Shown piece by piece: positions 42,538 through 54,466 of a DNA stretch of 64,000 bases. This DNA is from Astropecten irregularis. Its lineage: Eukaryota; Echinodermata; Asteroidea; Paxillosida; Astropectinidae. Made by a program: the position numbers and the translations under genes. The notes beneath the pieces were generated by a model that was given only the letters and a program-made list of their open reading frames with translations, had not been told where the DNA came from and made no database searches. How positions within the stretch are numbered: position 1 is the stretch's first letter; each line of letters opens with the position of its first letter. Where the stretch lies: contig OZ020244.1 in assembly GCA_963971285.1 (NCBI GenBank), positions 3,906,001 to 3,970,000 of the forward strand, read 5' to 3'.

Positions 42538-42985
42538 TAAAGGTATAATACATGATTGATAAAGGTCACAGAACTGCATTCACACTTTGTTTACTCAAAC
42601 ATGTACATGAAATAATAAACCTGTGAAAATTTGAGCTCAATCGAACATCTGAGTCACGAGAAAATAGCGAAAAACCGACGCAATTTCAATACAAAACATA
42701 AAGAATGGTTTTGATCTTACCCCGAAATCAAAACTGTCTTCGGTCTTTGTTTTATTAATTTCTGGATAAATACGCCATTTCAGGCTGAAATGTTTTAATG
42801 GTATGTTTCTACCAGCACCATCTTCATATCCTGAAAGTTATACGTAAATCTGTGAAAAATTCTGTTTGGGTATGGTACCAATTCCTGTACTGTACGTTTA
42901 ATAATTTGTTTCTACCAGCACCATCTTCATATCCTGAAAGTTATACGTAAATCTATGTATAAATCATGTATACTGTACCTTTAAG
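42538..42985 (-). mobile_element. MITE family B with partially repeated end
   Basis: TTAAAGGTATAATACATGAT, B half, shared half to CCTGTACTGTACGTTTAA at ~42900, then a second partial copy of the terminal ~80 bases (TTTCTACCAGCACCATCTTC to TACTGTACCTTTAA). Confidence 0.8.
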
Positions 42986-42989
42986 GAAT

Positions 42990-44570
42990 GCTATGAAATT
43001 CACTTTATAAGCATTAGGGCCTAAGCACACAAATTCCTCACGTGCACTTGAAATTAATTAAATCTGCCTGTACAGTTTGAGACGAACATGTAGACCTACG
43101 GTGTACCACAGAATTAAACAAAGTGCGTTTGCATTAATATTGTACAGGCTTTATGCATAATGTTTGTTATATCCATAACAAACAGTACGTATTAAGCACT
43201 CTGAGTGCCTCGGGTTAATACTGTCTAAACATTGGTTGTAATCAACACAAAAATAATTGATTTCACTTTGTGGCTCCCTAATCGACTACAATACTTTAAT
43301 TATAAAACTGCTCATGTAGCCCTAAGGTTTTCCTGTTAATATTATTGCAATCAATGGCGAAGCAAGTATGCTTGTGGCGAAAAAAAAAAACCTGCGTCTT
43401 TTTTTGGTCTTAGCTTAAAGGTTTACTGCAATCAAATTTGGGAAAGGGTGAAAGTGCTCTAAAACTATTGCTTAATATTTAATTCATGACTATATAAGTT
43501 TATATTTCTATGTAAGTGCCTAATTTTGACCAAAACGTTACAAAAGCAGTACATGTATGCCCCGCCCCCAAAAAAGTTCCCCTTGGAACCGATCCACGCA
43601 ACAATAACGTGTGCCGTCACCCACAGAACTAGCATAGGCTCGCAGCATAGTATACTGCGTGGCGTTCTGCATGTGACGTAAGCAAGGCTTTTCGTCGCGA
43701 AAAATGGGGTGTTAAATATTATGGGTCTAAAGTACCTCCTATATACAATATTTTTTAGCACAAACAATGATAGACAGGTTGAGTTTTATAACAATACGGA
43801 TGTATTAAACTTCATATGAGTTTTGATTACAGTTAACCTTTTAATATGTCTGGAACTGCTGAATATTCAGTGATACCCAAAAATAAGCAACTAAATTTCG
43901 TCTTATTTTTCTGTGTGGAAAGTCATATACAGTACCAGACAATACCCGCTGTGAGAGAATGTTTGAGGTATGTACGAATAATAATAAAAAATGTATTCAT
44001 AACAACAGTATTACGTTGATGCTCTGCGGTAAATGACGGTATAAGACTTCACGCCGCGCTTTATTTTAGCGAATTGGGAGCAAGCTGGACCCACGTGGTT
44101 ATATCTGACGGTTTCTTTTCGCCCAACTCTCGCAAAAGCGCGCTGTAAGTCTAGCAATGTTACAAGCACCTGCTTTGCAACAGCTGCGTCTCTCTATTGG
44201 ACAAGGCGCGTTCAAAACCGTCCAATTAGATTAGGCTATTTTTGATGGACAGATAGTCAGACTAAATAGGCCGACAAAACAAACAGATGGTGCACTTTTG
44301 AATTGGTAAAGTGGATGGGCAATTTATATGTCATTAGATTGCAACTTTCAATGTATAGTGGTAATGACCCCATATACAAGGAACCAAGCAAAAGAAATCT
44401 ATAAAGAACAAATTTTGTTTACAAACTTCTCGACGTAAACGCTAGAGCTTGTGAACAGTTATTTTGTATACACAAGCATTTAATAGGAATGATGTTGCAA
44501 ATTCTCTATCTCAAGTCTGTGGTTGTATCATGCACAACTTTCTATCATTATAGGTTAGGAGAACTTAAAG
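42990..44570. other. No gene seen; low-copy DNA
   Basis: AT-rich with a slightly GC-richer stretch 44040-44230. No motif-bearing open frame. Confidence 0.5.
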
Positions 44571-44578
44571 GTAGAATA

Positions 44579-44926
44579 CATGATTGGTAAAGGTGACAGA
44601 ACAGCACTCACACTTTATCAGATCCAGCATGTACATGAAATAATAAGCATGTGAACATTTGAGCTCAATCGGACATCTGAATCACGAGAAAATAGCGAAA
44701 ACCCGACTCAGTTTTTCTTCTAAAGCATAAAGAATGGTTTTGATCTTACCCCGAGATCAAAACTGTTTTCGGTCTTTGCTTTACTGATTTCTGGATAAAT
44801 ACAGCATTTCAGCCGGAAATGTTTTAACGGTATGTTTCTACCAGCATCATATACACTGAAAGTTATAGGCCTACGTAAATCTGTGAACATTCTGTTTGGT
44901 TATGTTACCAATCCTGTACTGTACCT
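44579..44926 (-). mobile_element. MITE family B with TTAA duplication
   Basis: TTAA at 44575-44578 and 44927-44930. AGGTAGAATACATGATTGGT to AATCCTGTACTGTACCT; complete. Confidence 0.85.
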
Positions 44927-45347
44927 TTAATGCAAAACTGATCTTGTTCGAAATTGCTCATTTTGACCCGATTCGTGACTTAAGATTTAACCTAAATGAT
45001 ATTAGATTTTAAAAATGAAATGTCTAGCATAAGGCCTAACTGACATATTTCTATGCTCGTTTTAATATCTGGGTGCACATTATGAAAATTCATTTCTGCT
45101 GCAAAGTCATTGAGCGTCCCAGTGATATAGAATGGTGGTTTAACTTGACGTTTCAGACGGCATGGCCTTGACATCTTCCGATAATAAGAATATTATCGAA
45201 CCCTTTTTGTACCGGGGGCTGTGGCCTTCTAAAGTGTTAACATATTGCGCACTTAGTATCACTGCATACTTTATGGGGCGTTGAGTATGAATATTTCAAC
45301 GTAATATAACGCCATTCGGTTACATGTATAGATGCAATTGGAAAACC

Positions 45348-45418
45348 AAGGCCCTTTTCCAAACCTCGGTTCAGGCTCAGGCTCAGGCTCAGGCTCAGGT
45401 TCAGGCTCAGGCTCCGGT

Positions 45419-45480
<62 letters not shown>

Positions 45481-45497
45481 ATGCTCAGGCTCAGGCC

Positions 45498-45529
<32 letters not shown>

Positions 45530-45741
45530 AGCTCGGGCTCAAGCTCAAGCTCCACTTCGTGAATCCATTCTAAGATAACGGGTATCAAAATAGAGGCTTG
45601 CGGTTCGGAAGTAGATTCTCTGGTGAAAAAGAAAAGTCACAACCTATATTTTCAGCACATGGATGACAGAGCCTGAACCTGAGCCTGAGCCTGAGCCTGG
45701 GCCTGAGTCTGAGTCTGAGCTGAGGTTTGAAAAAGGGCCTT
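45348..45741. mobile_element. Element H with hexamers inside both ends
   Basis: AAGGCCCTTTTCCAAACCTC, ~190 bases of CAGGCT/CGGGCT hexamers, inverted core (GAATCCATTCTAAGATAACG ... TTTTCAGCACATGGATG), ~60 bases of GAGCCT, and right end GAGGTTTGAAAAAGGGCCTT. Ends and hexamers together form the inverted repeat. Confidence 0.8.
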
Positions 45742-45744
45742 AGA

Positions 45745-46465
45745 TGTGTCACTAACTGATAACAACTCACTAAATATAAATAAATCGTCATTATAATTTT
45801 GCAGAAAACATTCAAGGCAAAATAGAACGGCTTGGTGTTTGTTATTTTTCGTATGCCTCAAACTCGGACCAACTTTGGTTTGCTTGTGTTGATTCCCTTG
45901 AAAAACATCAAATTCATGGAATATTTCTGGCTGGTCTGTGCACCGCACTCACTGGGTGTCATTTGTGTTCTCGTCAAATCTCTTAATCTCTCGCATTACA
46001 CGAGGGTTTATAATAACCGTGGGCGAAGTGTAGGCAGACATGATGCCTGCAGCGGAGGCTGGCAGATTATTAAGTCAACATTTTCGACCTTAATGTCAGG
46101 GAATTGTAATTGTGGAAACAAGTGCGAGTCATTTAAGCCGTCCAGATCCAAGTCGCAGCTGTTGGTGGAGCTCACCGCGTGCCGGTCGTCACGCGGCCGG
46201 GGCCCGGGCCTACTTTACACGGCGCGGCCGCTGAAAAATGCCCGGTCCCAGCTGCATCCAGCTCTCCCTCAACACAATCACTATAACGGTCATCATAAGT
46301 TAATGAGCACCAGGATAGCACTGCACTGGCGTTTAATATCTTACACTCATCTGGCGAGACTCGCTGGCCACACTCGAGCCGGTATCGCCGTAGAGGGCGC
46401 TTGATACATGACGTCACGAAAGCCATTTTAGAATTGAAAACATAGAGCTGTTTGCCCTGTCTGAA
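45745..46465. other. No supported gene; GC-rich patch
   Basis: 46130-46270 is strikingly GC/CpG-rich (GCGGCCGGGGCCCGGGCC). A 190-codon open frame spans it but shows no family. It could be a CpG-rich promoter or exon of an unseen gene. Confidence 0.35.
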
Positions 46466-46469
46466 AGTA

Positions 46470-46741
46470 ACAGTCATTGTATGAAATTGTCAGTTCCATA
46501 CGGTGCCCACTTTAAAAAACAGTGAAAACGCCCACAGCATTTTTAAAATCTTGTCACCGTTATATCTTTAACATTGTTTTTGGTCATTGGTTTTACTCTT
46601 TTCTGGATGAACACATAATTTCAGGCAGAACAATTTCTACCATCACCATCTTTATACCCTGTAGGCCTACGTTATAGGCCTATTAAGTAAATCTGTGGAG
46701 ATTTCTGTTTCGGTATGCTACCAAAGTATGATACTACCTTT
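46470..46741 (-). mobile_element. MITE family A, 5' truncated
   Basis: Starts CAGTCATTGTATGAAATTGT in the A half and ends AAGTATGATACTACCTTTAA. The central hairpin is reduced. Confidence 0.7.
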
Positions 46742-46890
46742 AAATTTTCTTGCATATGTAGCTTGTTGAAGGGGACACCTTTCCTCGCTTCCTTTGTAGC
46801 ATGTTGTATCTCTCAAGATGACATGGTAGTTTGTTGAGGCAGAAATTGGACATTTTGTTGGCATTAATATTAACAGTCATCTGTGTTTAA

Positions 46891-47228
46891 AGGTAGTTAT
46901 CATACTTTGGTTTCTATCAGTGAAATACAGATTCATGGGCAAAAATATCAAGACAGATACAGTAACAGTCATCTGTGAAAATTTCAGTCCCATACGTTGC
47001 CCACTTTTTGAGAAAACAGTGAAAAACAGCCACAGTATTTCTTAATTTGTTTCTCTTTTATTTTTAATCGTTGTTTTACTCATTTCTGGATAAATTTAAA
47101 TACACCATTTCAGGCGGAAACATTTTAATGGTATGTTTCTACCACCACCATCTACATACTCTGTAATAATTATACGTAAATCTGTGAACATTTCTGTTTT
47201 GGTTTCTTACCAAAGTACGATACTACCT
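46891..47228 (-). mobile_element. MITE family A with TTAA duplication
   Basis: TTAA at 46887-46890 and 47229-47232. The central hairpin is nearly absent (TTTTTAATCGTTGTTTTACT). Confidence 0.85.
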
Positions 47229-47754
47229 TTAATATATGGGTGTCACAGAATAGGAAATGACATATTTCTTTTACCGTTTTTACCATCGGAACGTATATAA
47301 CACTAGATCTGATAAGTAATAGAGTTCACTTACTGCTTTGATATTATTTAGACAGATATTAATGCACAGACCATGCATCTCCCAACCTTTTTGTAAAACA
47401 TATGTAACGCAGTGCTAGAATTGACAGTTGATGGCCCAACTCTGACAGAAGCCTATACTTATAGGCCTACTGCAATAGGAAAAGAGAATCCCAGGGTATT
47501 TGATGCTCGTTCTGCTACAATTCTCTATCCGTTGAAATCCGAGACATCGCCTCGGTTTTAATGTCAATAAAATGTTGCATTTCAATACCTGTCGTGACAA
47601 ATATAGCACACTGCGACTTTCTACTTATATTCTGCCATGCCAGGCTATATTACACTATCCGTCTTTTCTTGCCCGTTTATAGCCCTAAACGGTTAACCGA
47701 TCCATTTGAATTCCATTTGAATACAGGGTATTTTTATTAGAGTGCGAGTGACCT

Positions 47755-47900
47755 GGGTTGATTTAACCGAGCTCATCGTAACTTACGATCAATCGTAGGA
47801 CTTATGATGCATTGCAGTCAAACGTAGGATAGGCCCCCTACGATGGGTTATCCTTCGTAACTCGGGTTACGATCGATAGTAGGGCTTCGTGAAATCGAAG
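47755..47900. mobile_element. MITE family F
   Basis: GGGTTGATTTAACCGAGC to GGGCTTCGTGAAATCGA. It is followed at once by a small hairpin (GTTAAAAACCCCACG ... CGTGGCTTTAAC, ~47901-47938). Confidence 0.75.
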
Positions 47901-47959
47901 TTAAAAACCCCACGGTGAAAGACGTGGCTTTAACTCCATACGTGGCAATTAATACATGC

Positions 47960-48130
47960 TCAGTTTAAGGAAGATTTGAGGCTTTGCATGGTGACAATTG
48001 GTATGGGGATCGGTTTGCGGAAAACCACGTAAGAATCGTTCGTACCGTTGCGCACTTCTATTTCATTCGCATTTCTCGTTAAGTCTCAACGTTTCGACTA
48101 GCCTACTCTAGTCATCATCAGGAGACGATT
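47960..48130 (-). repeat. Repeat K, longer copy carrying the hammerhead-like motif
   Basis: The sequence shared with 4086-4196 runs from about 48000 (GGTATGGGGATCGGTTTGCG) to 48126. An extra ~30 bases beside GAAACGTT are kept here and deleted in the 4 kb copy. GATTTGAGGCTT, next to the 4 kb copy's 5' end, also occurs here at ~47971 but on the other side of the block, so the two copies differ by a rearrangement. No protein-coding part of a retroelement is present. Confidence 0.55.
48083..48126 (-). ncRNA. Hammerhead-ribozyme-like motif with minimal helix III
   Basis: Read on the - strand: GTCTC, CTGATGA, one extra T, GACTAG, a 6-base loop, CTAGTC, GAAAC, GTT, GAGAC. GTCTC/GAGAC gives a 5-bp stem I, GACTAG/CTAGTC a 6-bp stem II, and CTGATGA plus GAAA are the exact catalytic words. 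GTT fits the NUH cleavage rule, with predicted cleavage between 48088 and 48087. Helix III would be only the two pairs possible within ACGU, as reported for Penelope-like element hammerheads. The one deviation is the extra T between A9 and stem II. It lies in a repeat shared with 4086-4196. Confidence 0.6.
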
Positions 48131-48547
48131 GAAATGAGGGATGTGAGATCCTTATAATGACATGCTCAGTTTGCAAATAAAAACCCGCCACCGAAAAAAA
48201 GGCCAGCCTGTGTAGCAATTGTTTCAATAGTTGCGTTCGTTTAGCGACCATGGGGCAATCCTGACCTGGGAATGGTCGTGTGTACTGCACAAAACAAGCG
48301 AGAGGGCGAGGGCGAGGTTGACTTGTGTCGACCCGTGTAAGCTAAACGAACGCACCTAATGTACCAGCTCATTTCAAATGTTCGCATGATACTGTACAAA
48401 TACTGCATTCAATGATCGGCCAAACTATAGCCATCCCCTATGCAGCAATCTTCAGTCAAACCGAAAACTGAATGCATACTAAAATATCAATATTTTTAGC
48501 TCGATACATATCAATATTATATGCATTATCTGGAATTGATGTTAATG

Positions 48548-48903
48548 GACATGTACAACATTGGTAAAGGTGACAGAGCAGCTGCAGGCTGCTCATAATT
48601 CGATTTGTCATGGAATAAAAACAAACCTGTGAATTTTTCGGCTCAATTGATCATTAGAAACAGTAGAAAATAGCGAAAAAAATTGTAATTGTTACTCGAA
48701 ATTGTAGGGTAGTTGTAATTATAAGGTTTTGATCTCGAATATCAAAACTGTTTAAAGTCTTTGTTTTACTCATTTCTTGATAAATACAGCGTTTCACACG
48801 AAACAATTTTGAGGGTATGTTTCTACCAGGTCCATCTTTATACCTTGAAAGTTATGTGTTAATCTGTGAACATTTCTGTTTGGATATGTTACCAATCCTG
48901 TCC
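48548..48903 (-). mobile_element. MITE family C, abutting G
   Basis: AACATTGGTAAAGGTGACAG, C half, central TTTTGATCTCGAATATCAAA, shared half, ACCAATCCTGTCCTG end, then GGGGTCAATTTCATAGAGCT of a G element. Confidence 0.75.
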
Positions 48904-48904
48904 T

Positions 48905-49143
48905 GGGGTCAATTTCATAGAGCTGCTTAGCACACCAAAAAAATGCTTAGCACAAAAATAGCTTGCCCAATAAAACAAATCACCATTGAAAATTCCATTT
49001 GATATTCATGGTCAGCGAACAACTCAGCCAAAGAACAATTGCAAAAAACACATGGAAATTTGGTTGTTAATCCTGTTTTTTCTAAGACAGAAATGTCATG
49101 CTTAGCGAATTTTTGTGCTAAGCAGCTCTATAAAATTGGCCCC
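48905..49143 (-). mobile_element. MITE family G
   Basis: GGGGTCAATTTCATAGAGCT to GCAGCTCTATAAAATTGGCC, with reversed core (GCCCAATAAAACAAATCACC). Confidence 0.85.
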
Positions 49144-49519
49144 AGAACCTTTAAGTACACGTCACAATGGTCATTACAATCCTTACTGGAAGGGCCACCA
49201 TAAATTCCCAATGCTCTCTGACTATAGTTCTCAACATTATCTGTACTCCTTTGTTCTAACCTAATTTTCCCAGACCCTGCTACTGATATGCCTTTACCCA
49301 AAACACCTTTCGATAGTCTGGGGATATTTTGTAAGCAGTCCTGCTTAATGGATTTTAAGGTCATTTCTCATTAAGAAATAATCATCAGTTGTTGGTGACA
49401 AAGTGCAGTCACCCCGTGCTGCTCTCAACTCGATTTATTTCGTGGGTATTTTTTTTCTGGCAAAATAGAATAAGTATAGGACATTTTCGGACGTTGAGGG
49501 CGCCCTGTCAGTTCTGTGC

Positions 49520-49770
49520 TGCCCAAGCTGTTGCGCTGTATAGCAAGGGAAACTGACTGAAGCGGGATTCGAACCTCCTGAATACCGTACAGGCGCTCTA
49601 CCAACTGGGCCATCCAGCCCTACGTTGGTGGTGACCCCAATAGTCAATTATCTTTTGTTCGTTTGGCAGTCAAAAGCCGTGAAACCACGCACTCACCGCC
49701 ATACCCCAAGGATCATTTCACCGATACGCGCAGCAATGCTGCAACCTAGGAACGGTACATGGGGGATCAC
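49520..49770 (-). mobile_element. tRNA-like SINE copy, inverted
   Basis: GGCTGGATGGCCCAGTTGGT on the - strand (49600-49620), with six bases (GCCGGT region) missing in the B box. The 5' extension to ~49770 matches 23925-24060. Confidence 0.65.
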
Positions 49771-49789
49771 TCAAAGAGGATACGGCTTT

Positions 49790-49927
49790 TCAATTAATAT
49801 AATCATCAAACAACCACAAGAGAAACTGACTGAATTTAAATTAAAGTCATTGACAAGTGAACAAAGAAAAAATTACTGGACTGGAGCGGTATTCCGGAGG
49901 TTGCCGGTTCGAATCCTGCTCTAGTTA
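49790..49927 (+). mobile_element. tRNA-like SINE, 3' part
   Basis: CAAACAACCACAAGAGAAAC, then GGACTGGAGCGGTATTCC and GGTTGCCGGTTCGAATCC. The order tail-then-B-box shows a rearranged or head-to-head pair with the inverted copy just upstream. Confidence 0.5.
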
Positions 49928-50429
49928 AAGATACTTTGGTAAAGATCAGGCGCAGTTGTAGAGCCAATGTTGGGGGGGGGGCTAGAAGAGCCACCGTGGT
50001 GGGCTAGACTAGACCCTTCTTTTAACATTCGCTTCTGTTATGTCTTATTAGGAGTAGAAAAGCATGCATAACCTACACAACACATTGTTCATGTAATCTG
50101 CGCGTAATAACTGAAAAGATCCAGTATTATACAGCTTTTTCCCAGTTGGGGGGCTGCACACAATCATGGGGAAGCCCCACCCCCATAGAACCGCCACTGG
50201 TAAAAATGATGTTCTTATGTTCATAAGATTTGGTTTCTTTATACAACCAAAGTATGATAGTATATACTTTACAATTAGCGAATCATCATGTACACGTGTT
50301 TTGGTCGCACGTGCCAAAACGAGCGCGATCTTGTCAATAGAAATTTAATCACGAGCCAAATATAGAATCCCACCCGCACAGTGCGACTAATTATATCACG
50401 CATTATGATTTAATGAGGATAGGCAGCCT

Positions 50430-50764
50430 TGATGCACAAATATCAAGGGAGATACAGTAACAGACACCTGTGAAATTTGCAGTCCCATACGGTGCCCACT
50501 TTTTGAGAAAACAGTGAAAAATAGCCACAGTATTTCTTAAGAGAAAACAGTGACAAACGCCCTTTTTACCGTTATTTTTGATCATCAAAAAAATCTTAAT
50601 TGTTTTTGGTCATTGGTTTGACTCTATTCTCGATAAATACAGCATTTCAGGCAGAAATCATCAGGCAGAAAACAAACCATCACCATTTTTATACCCTGTA
50701 AGTTATAGGTAAATCTGTGGAGATTTCTGTTTCGGTATACTACCAAGGTATATAGTACCTTAAT
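50430..50764 (-). mobile_element. MITE family A, degraded
   Basis: Begins near AAATATCAAGGGAGATACAG, has a duplicated AGAAAACAGTGA stretch in the A half and a duplicated TCAGGCAGAAA in the shared half, and ends AAGGTATATAGTACCTTAA. Confidence 0.7.
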
Positions 50765-50984
50765 GAAGAACGTGAGAAATTCATATTATGATCATAATTA
50801 TTGATTAAAAGGAGTGAATCATATTTTCAATATGAACGTTTACCCTTCAACACAAGAGTTTTAATGTGTGCATATAATCACTTATCACAGTATGTGATAT
50901 TCACTCCAGTATTACATGTCAATTGTATTACCCGTATCTTGAAAAGACATAACCGCCGACTGGGGGCGCTATACAGGGCCTCCA

Positions 50985-51960
50985 TGAGTAGTCTTAGGGT
51001 GCACCACACTATAAAATAAACTCCCATTGGCCTTAGTGTAAAATCCCTCAACTTCACAGTTCAAAAAACCCCATCCAGAAGTTTCTCAGTTGTTGGTGCA
51101 ATAGTGTAAATGATAGTGTGAACTCTCATCTACCCAATTCTTTTCAATTTTTGGTTGGGTAACCGATTGGATTTTTTGCTAATTGCCCCAAGAAAAAAAC
51201 ACCCCCGAAATGTCCTTTTTCCGTAACCGACTTGCTACGAGTTTTCATGAAGCAACCCTCCAAGTTCAAGACAATTAGGACCGGATTTTAAACCAAAATT
51301 TCTCAAGTCTCCTCAACAGGCTGAAGCACTGAACCCCCAGGTTGTCATAACCCGTCATAATAACACAATATATTAATTGCACGACCCCCCAAATTGCGGG
51401 GTACATACATTATGATAATCAGCTCGGCGTATTGATTTTTGAGCTATTTAGTGAAGGGTGCACCCAAGTAAATAGTGCCAAAATCCGTCCGCCGAGCTCA
51501 TGAATAAAAGTTAAGCACTCAATATATTTTAAATAAGACAGTTGTGAGAGCTATGGAAATGAAGGATTGAAGAAATATGGCACTGGACCTCCTGCCTGGA
51601 CTGTGGGCTTCCATTTGTGACCTTTTTTGATGCAATTGGGTGAGAAAGTGGGTCTATTTCAGCCGCTTTGCAGAGGGTTGTTTTTTTTTTTAATGGCTTC
51701 TTTGACTGGAGTGATCCATACCTTGTTTTAGAGGTGGTCAGCTGAGAATGAGTAAATCTCAAAAATTCAATGGTCACCCTACCATGAAATGAAAAGAAAA
51801 TGAAAGGTGACGTGTTCATCATCATTTTTCTGTGCAACTTGAACAGCTGTGAGAGTTCTGTTTATTTTTAAATGATTTTTGAAGTTTGAGGATTTATCAC
51901 TGTTGTCTATGGGAGTTTTATTTACTAGGGTGCAACCTGAAGGTGCACCCATAAAAGTTA
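50985..51960. mobile_element. ~970-bp element with inverted ends, unknown type
   Basis: CTTAGGGTGCACCACACTAT and AAAATAAACTCCCATTGGCC at the left are an imperfect inverted copy of TATGGGAGTTTTATTTACTA and GGTGCAACCTGAAGGTGCAC at the right. The interior shows no recognisable protein. Confidence 0.5.
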
Positions 51961-52147
51961 TATACTGCCACCAAGCGTCGTCGAAGCTCCATTGTTTTAG
52001 CGAGTTGGCTCTGGCTTTGAAAGGTCCACATGTACGTATTATAATACATGTAATTACTTAAATTTCTACATTTCTGCAAAACAATTTAGCTTTTTAATGG
52101 TGCCACTAATTTCAATTCAAATTCAAATTTGTGTATCCACGTGTTAA

Positions 52148-52493
52148 AGATAATATCATACTTTGGTTTTTGTCAAAGAAACACAGAATCATGGGCAAAA
52201 ATATTAAGGAAGATACAGTAAAAGTCATCTGTGAAAATTTCAGTCCCATACGGTGCCCACTTTTTGAGAAAACAGTGAAAAAGAGCCACGGTATTTCTTG
52301 AGTCTTTTCTCTTTTATTTTTGATCTTTAAAAGATCAAAAAAAAATTTGGTCACTGTTTTTTCCCTTTTCTGGATAAATACAGCATTTCAGGGCGAAAAC
52401 GTTTAATGGTATGTTTCTACCACCATCTTTATATACCCTGTAAGTTATAGGTAAATTTCTGTTTCGGTATGCTACCAAAGTATGATACTACCT
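52148..52493 (-). mobile_element. MITE family A
   Basis: TTAA at 52144-52147, AGATAATATCATACTTTGGT to AAAGTATGATACTACCTCT, both halves present; directly followed by a B element. Confidence 0.85.
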
Positions 52494-52494
52494 C

Positions 52495-52853
52495 TAAAGG
52501 TATATATACGGTATACAGGATTGGTAACATACCCAAACAGAAATCTTTACAGATTTACCTATAACTTTCCGAGTGTATGAAGGTGATGCTGGTAGAAACA
52601 TACACGTACCCTTAAAATATTGCCGCCTATAATTATAGAATGATGTATTTATCCAGAAATTAGTCAAACAAAGATCGAAAACAGTTTTGATCTCGGGTTA
52701 AGATCAAAACCATTCTTTATGTTTTATAAGAAAAATTGAGTCGGGTTTTCGCTATCTTCTCGTGACTCAGATGTCCGATTGAGCTCAAATGTTCACAGGT
52801 TTATTATTTTGTGAGTGCTGTTCTGTGACCTTTACCAATCATATATTATACCT
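52495..52853 (+). mobile_element. MITE family B
   Basis: AAAGGTATATATACGGTATA, CAGGATTGGTAACATACCC, shared half, central TTTTGATCTCGGGTTAAGAT, B half, ends CATATATTATACCTTTAA (TTAA 52854-52857). Confidence 0.85.
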
Positions 52854-53750
52854 TTAAGAGGCTTTTACGCTAATGGCTTATAGCCTATAATGAACACAAT
52901 AAACTGAATATGACAAATATGACACCAATTACAACAATTAATTCAAGCTTTGTTTATTTGCAATATTGTTATTAGTAAATAAATAATTATTATAAATACG
53001 GTATATATTTCTCAGCCATGCATATAGATAACAGCATGATTATTGAGTGCGTGCGCAGCTCAAAGTGTATACACCTTATTCATGGTGCATCCATCTTATC
53101 ACCTTCCTTGTATACCCGTTGGAAAAGACACCACCAATTCTAAAAAGAAAACGGGTACCAGACTATTTTGAATCCAAGCCTCGGTTTGATTGCACTGCTT
53201 CGAATGTAGGATAGATACACCGTGAATAAGGTCTATATTATAATAGAGTCGAAATACTTTAGGTAAATCGATTTAAAATTAAATAAGCCAACTTGTATTG
53301 CTGAATACAATTTACTTAGTCTTTGATCAAATCAGCTTAATAAATAAAAACTATACACTTCGTATCCTTCTTCATTAAATAACATTTAGGTGACAACAAT
53401 GGTTAATGTACAAACAGCGACAATGCATAGAAAGGGTATATTACGCCATAGACATTGCACAACGTGATTACAAATTTCAGGTTAATATATCAAAGGACAA
53501 TGTCTACATGTACACGTACGTTTATAAATGGAAGGATAGATCACACAGGCAATACAAATGTTCATACCACGAAAATATAACCCATGGAAGTACAACACTC
53601 ATTTTACTGAGTATAAACATTTAATCATTCTTAAACCCACATTGCTCAATTTAGTGGATATGTATGCATGAAGATTACTCATTAAAAATCAGCTAGGATA
53701 AATTTACATTCATTTCTTGTTTCTTAAAATCTAGAAATTTACTAAGTTGG

Positions 53751-53897
53751 GGGCCGATTTTGAACGCTTTACGATCATCGCTAAAGCCTCAATTTATTGC
53801 TTAACGGAAAATAGCTACGCAAAGTAGCGATCGATTTTCCGTTTAGCGATTGATTTGGGCTTTAGCGATGATCGTAAGCATTAGTAAAATCGGCCAC
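53751..53897. mobile_element. Near-perfect palindrome MITE
   Basis: GGCCGATTTT ... GATCATCGCTAAAGCC at the left and GGCTTTAGCGATGATCGTAA ... AAAATCGGCC at the right. Arms of ~65-70 bases meet at a centre near GCTACGCAAAGTAGC. Confidence 0.75.
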
Positions 53898-54466
53898 TTA
53901 TAAGAGGATCGTTGGTCCGTTGTTATTGTACATAGGAGACTACGGAAGAAGCCGTAGCCATGATTACCGTCGACTCTTCCGTAACTCCAAGCCGTAGCCA
54001 CAGATTAATGCCTCATAAAGAAGCAATACAAACAGATAAACGACCGTGATAAATAAACAAACTATAGTTTCTAGCGTATAAGCCGCGGCTTATCTGACAT
54101 CAACGCGGATATTGGTTATTTCAATTAACGTGATACTTGCATTTCACATTGTTTTGTGATCTCTATTTCTTGCATCCAATTTAAGTAACAGGTAACTGAA
54201 TTGATCTTGTACAAGTAGGCTAAATTGCATTGTGGGGCCTACTCTTTAATAAAGAAAGTCATAGTCGTTCATTTAAGACAGACTTCGTGAATTCTACCTC
54301 ATTTTGTTTTAGTTTTACACTGTATATTTCCGACTTAACAAGAAAAAAGACATGCTGTTAATTTAGTTAATGACTATAAAAACAAAGTAGGGCAAGGTAA
54401 ATGACACGTTAATAGGTCTGTACGTCGTCCTGATATTACATCCTTGTATAAATTGCCATAATTCAC

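Noticed and set aside
45237..45588. Open frames with poly-(Glu-Pro), poly-(Gly-Ser) and Gln-Ala repeats
   Set aside because: Same hexamer artefact inside element H.
45832..46404. 190-codon open frame on the + strand
   Set aside because: No recognisable domain, composition changes along its length, and no supporting splice sites or homologous look.
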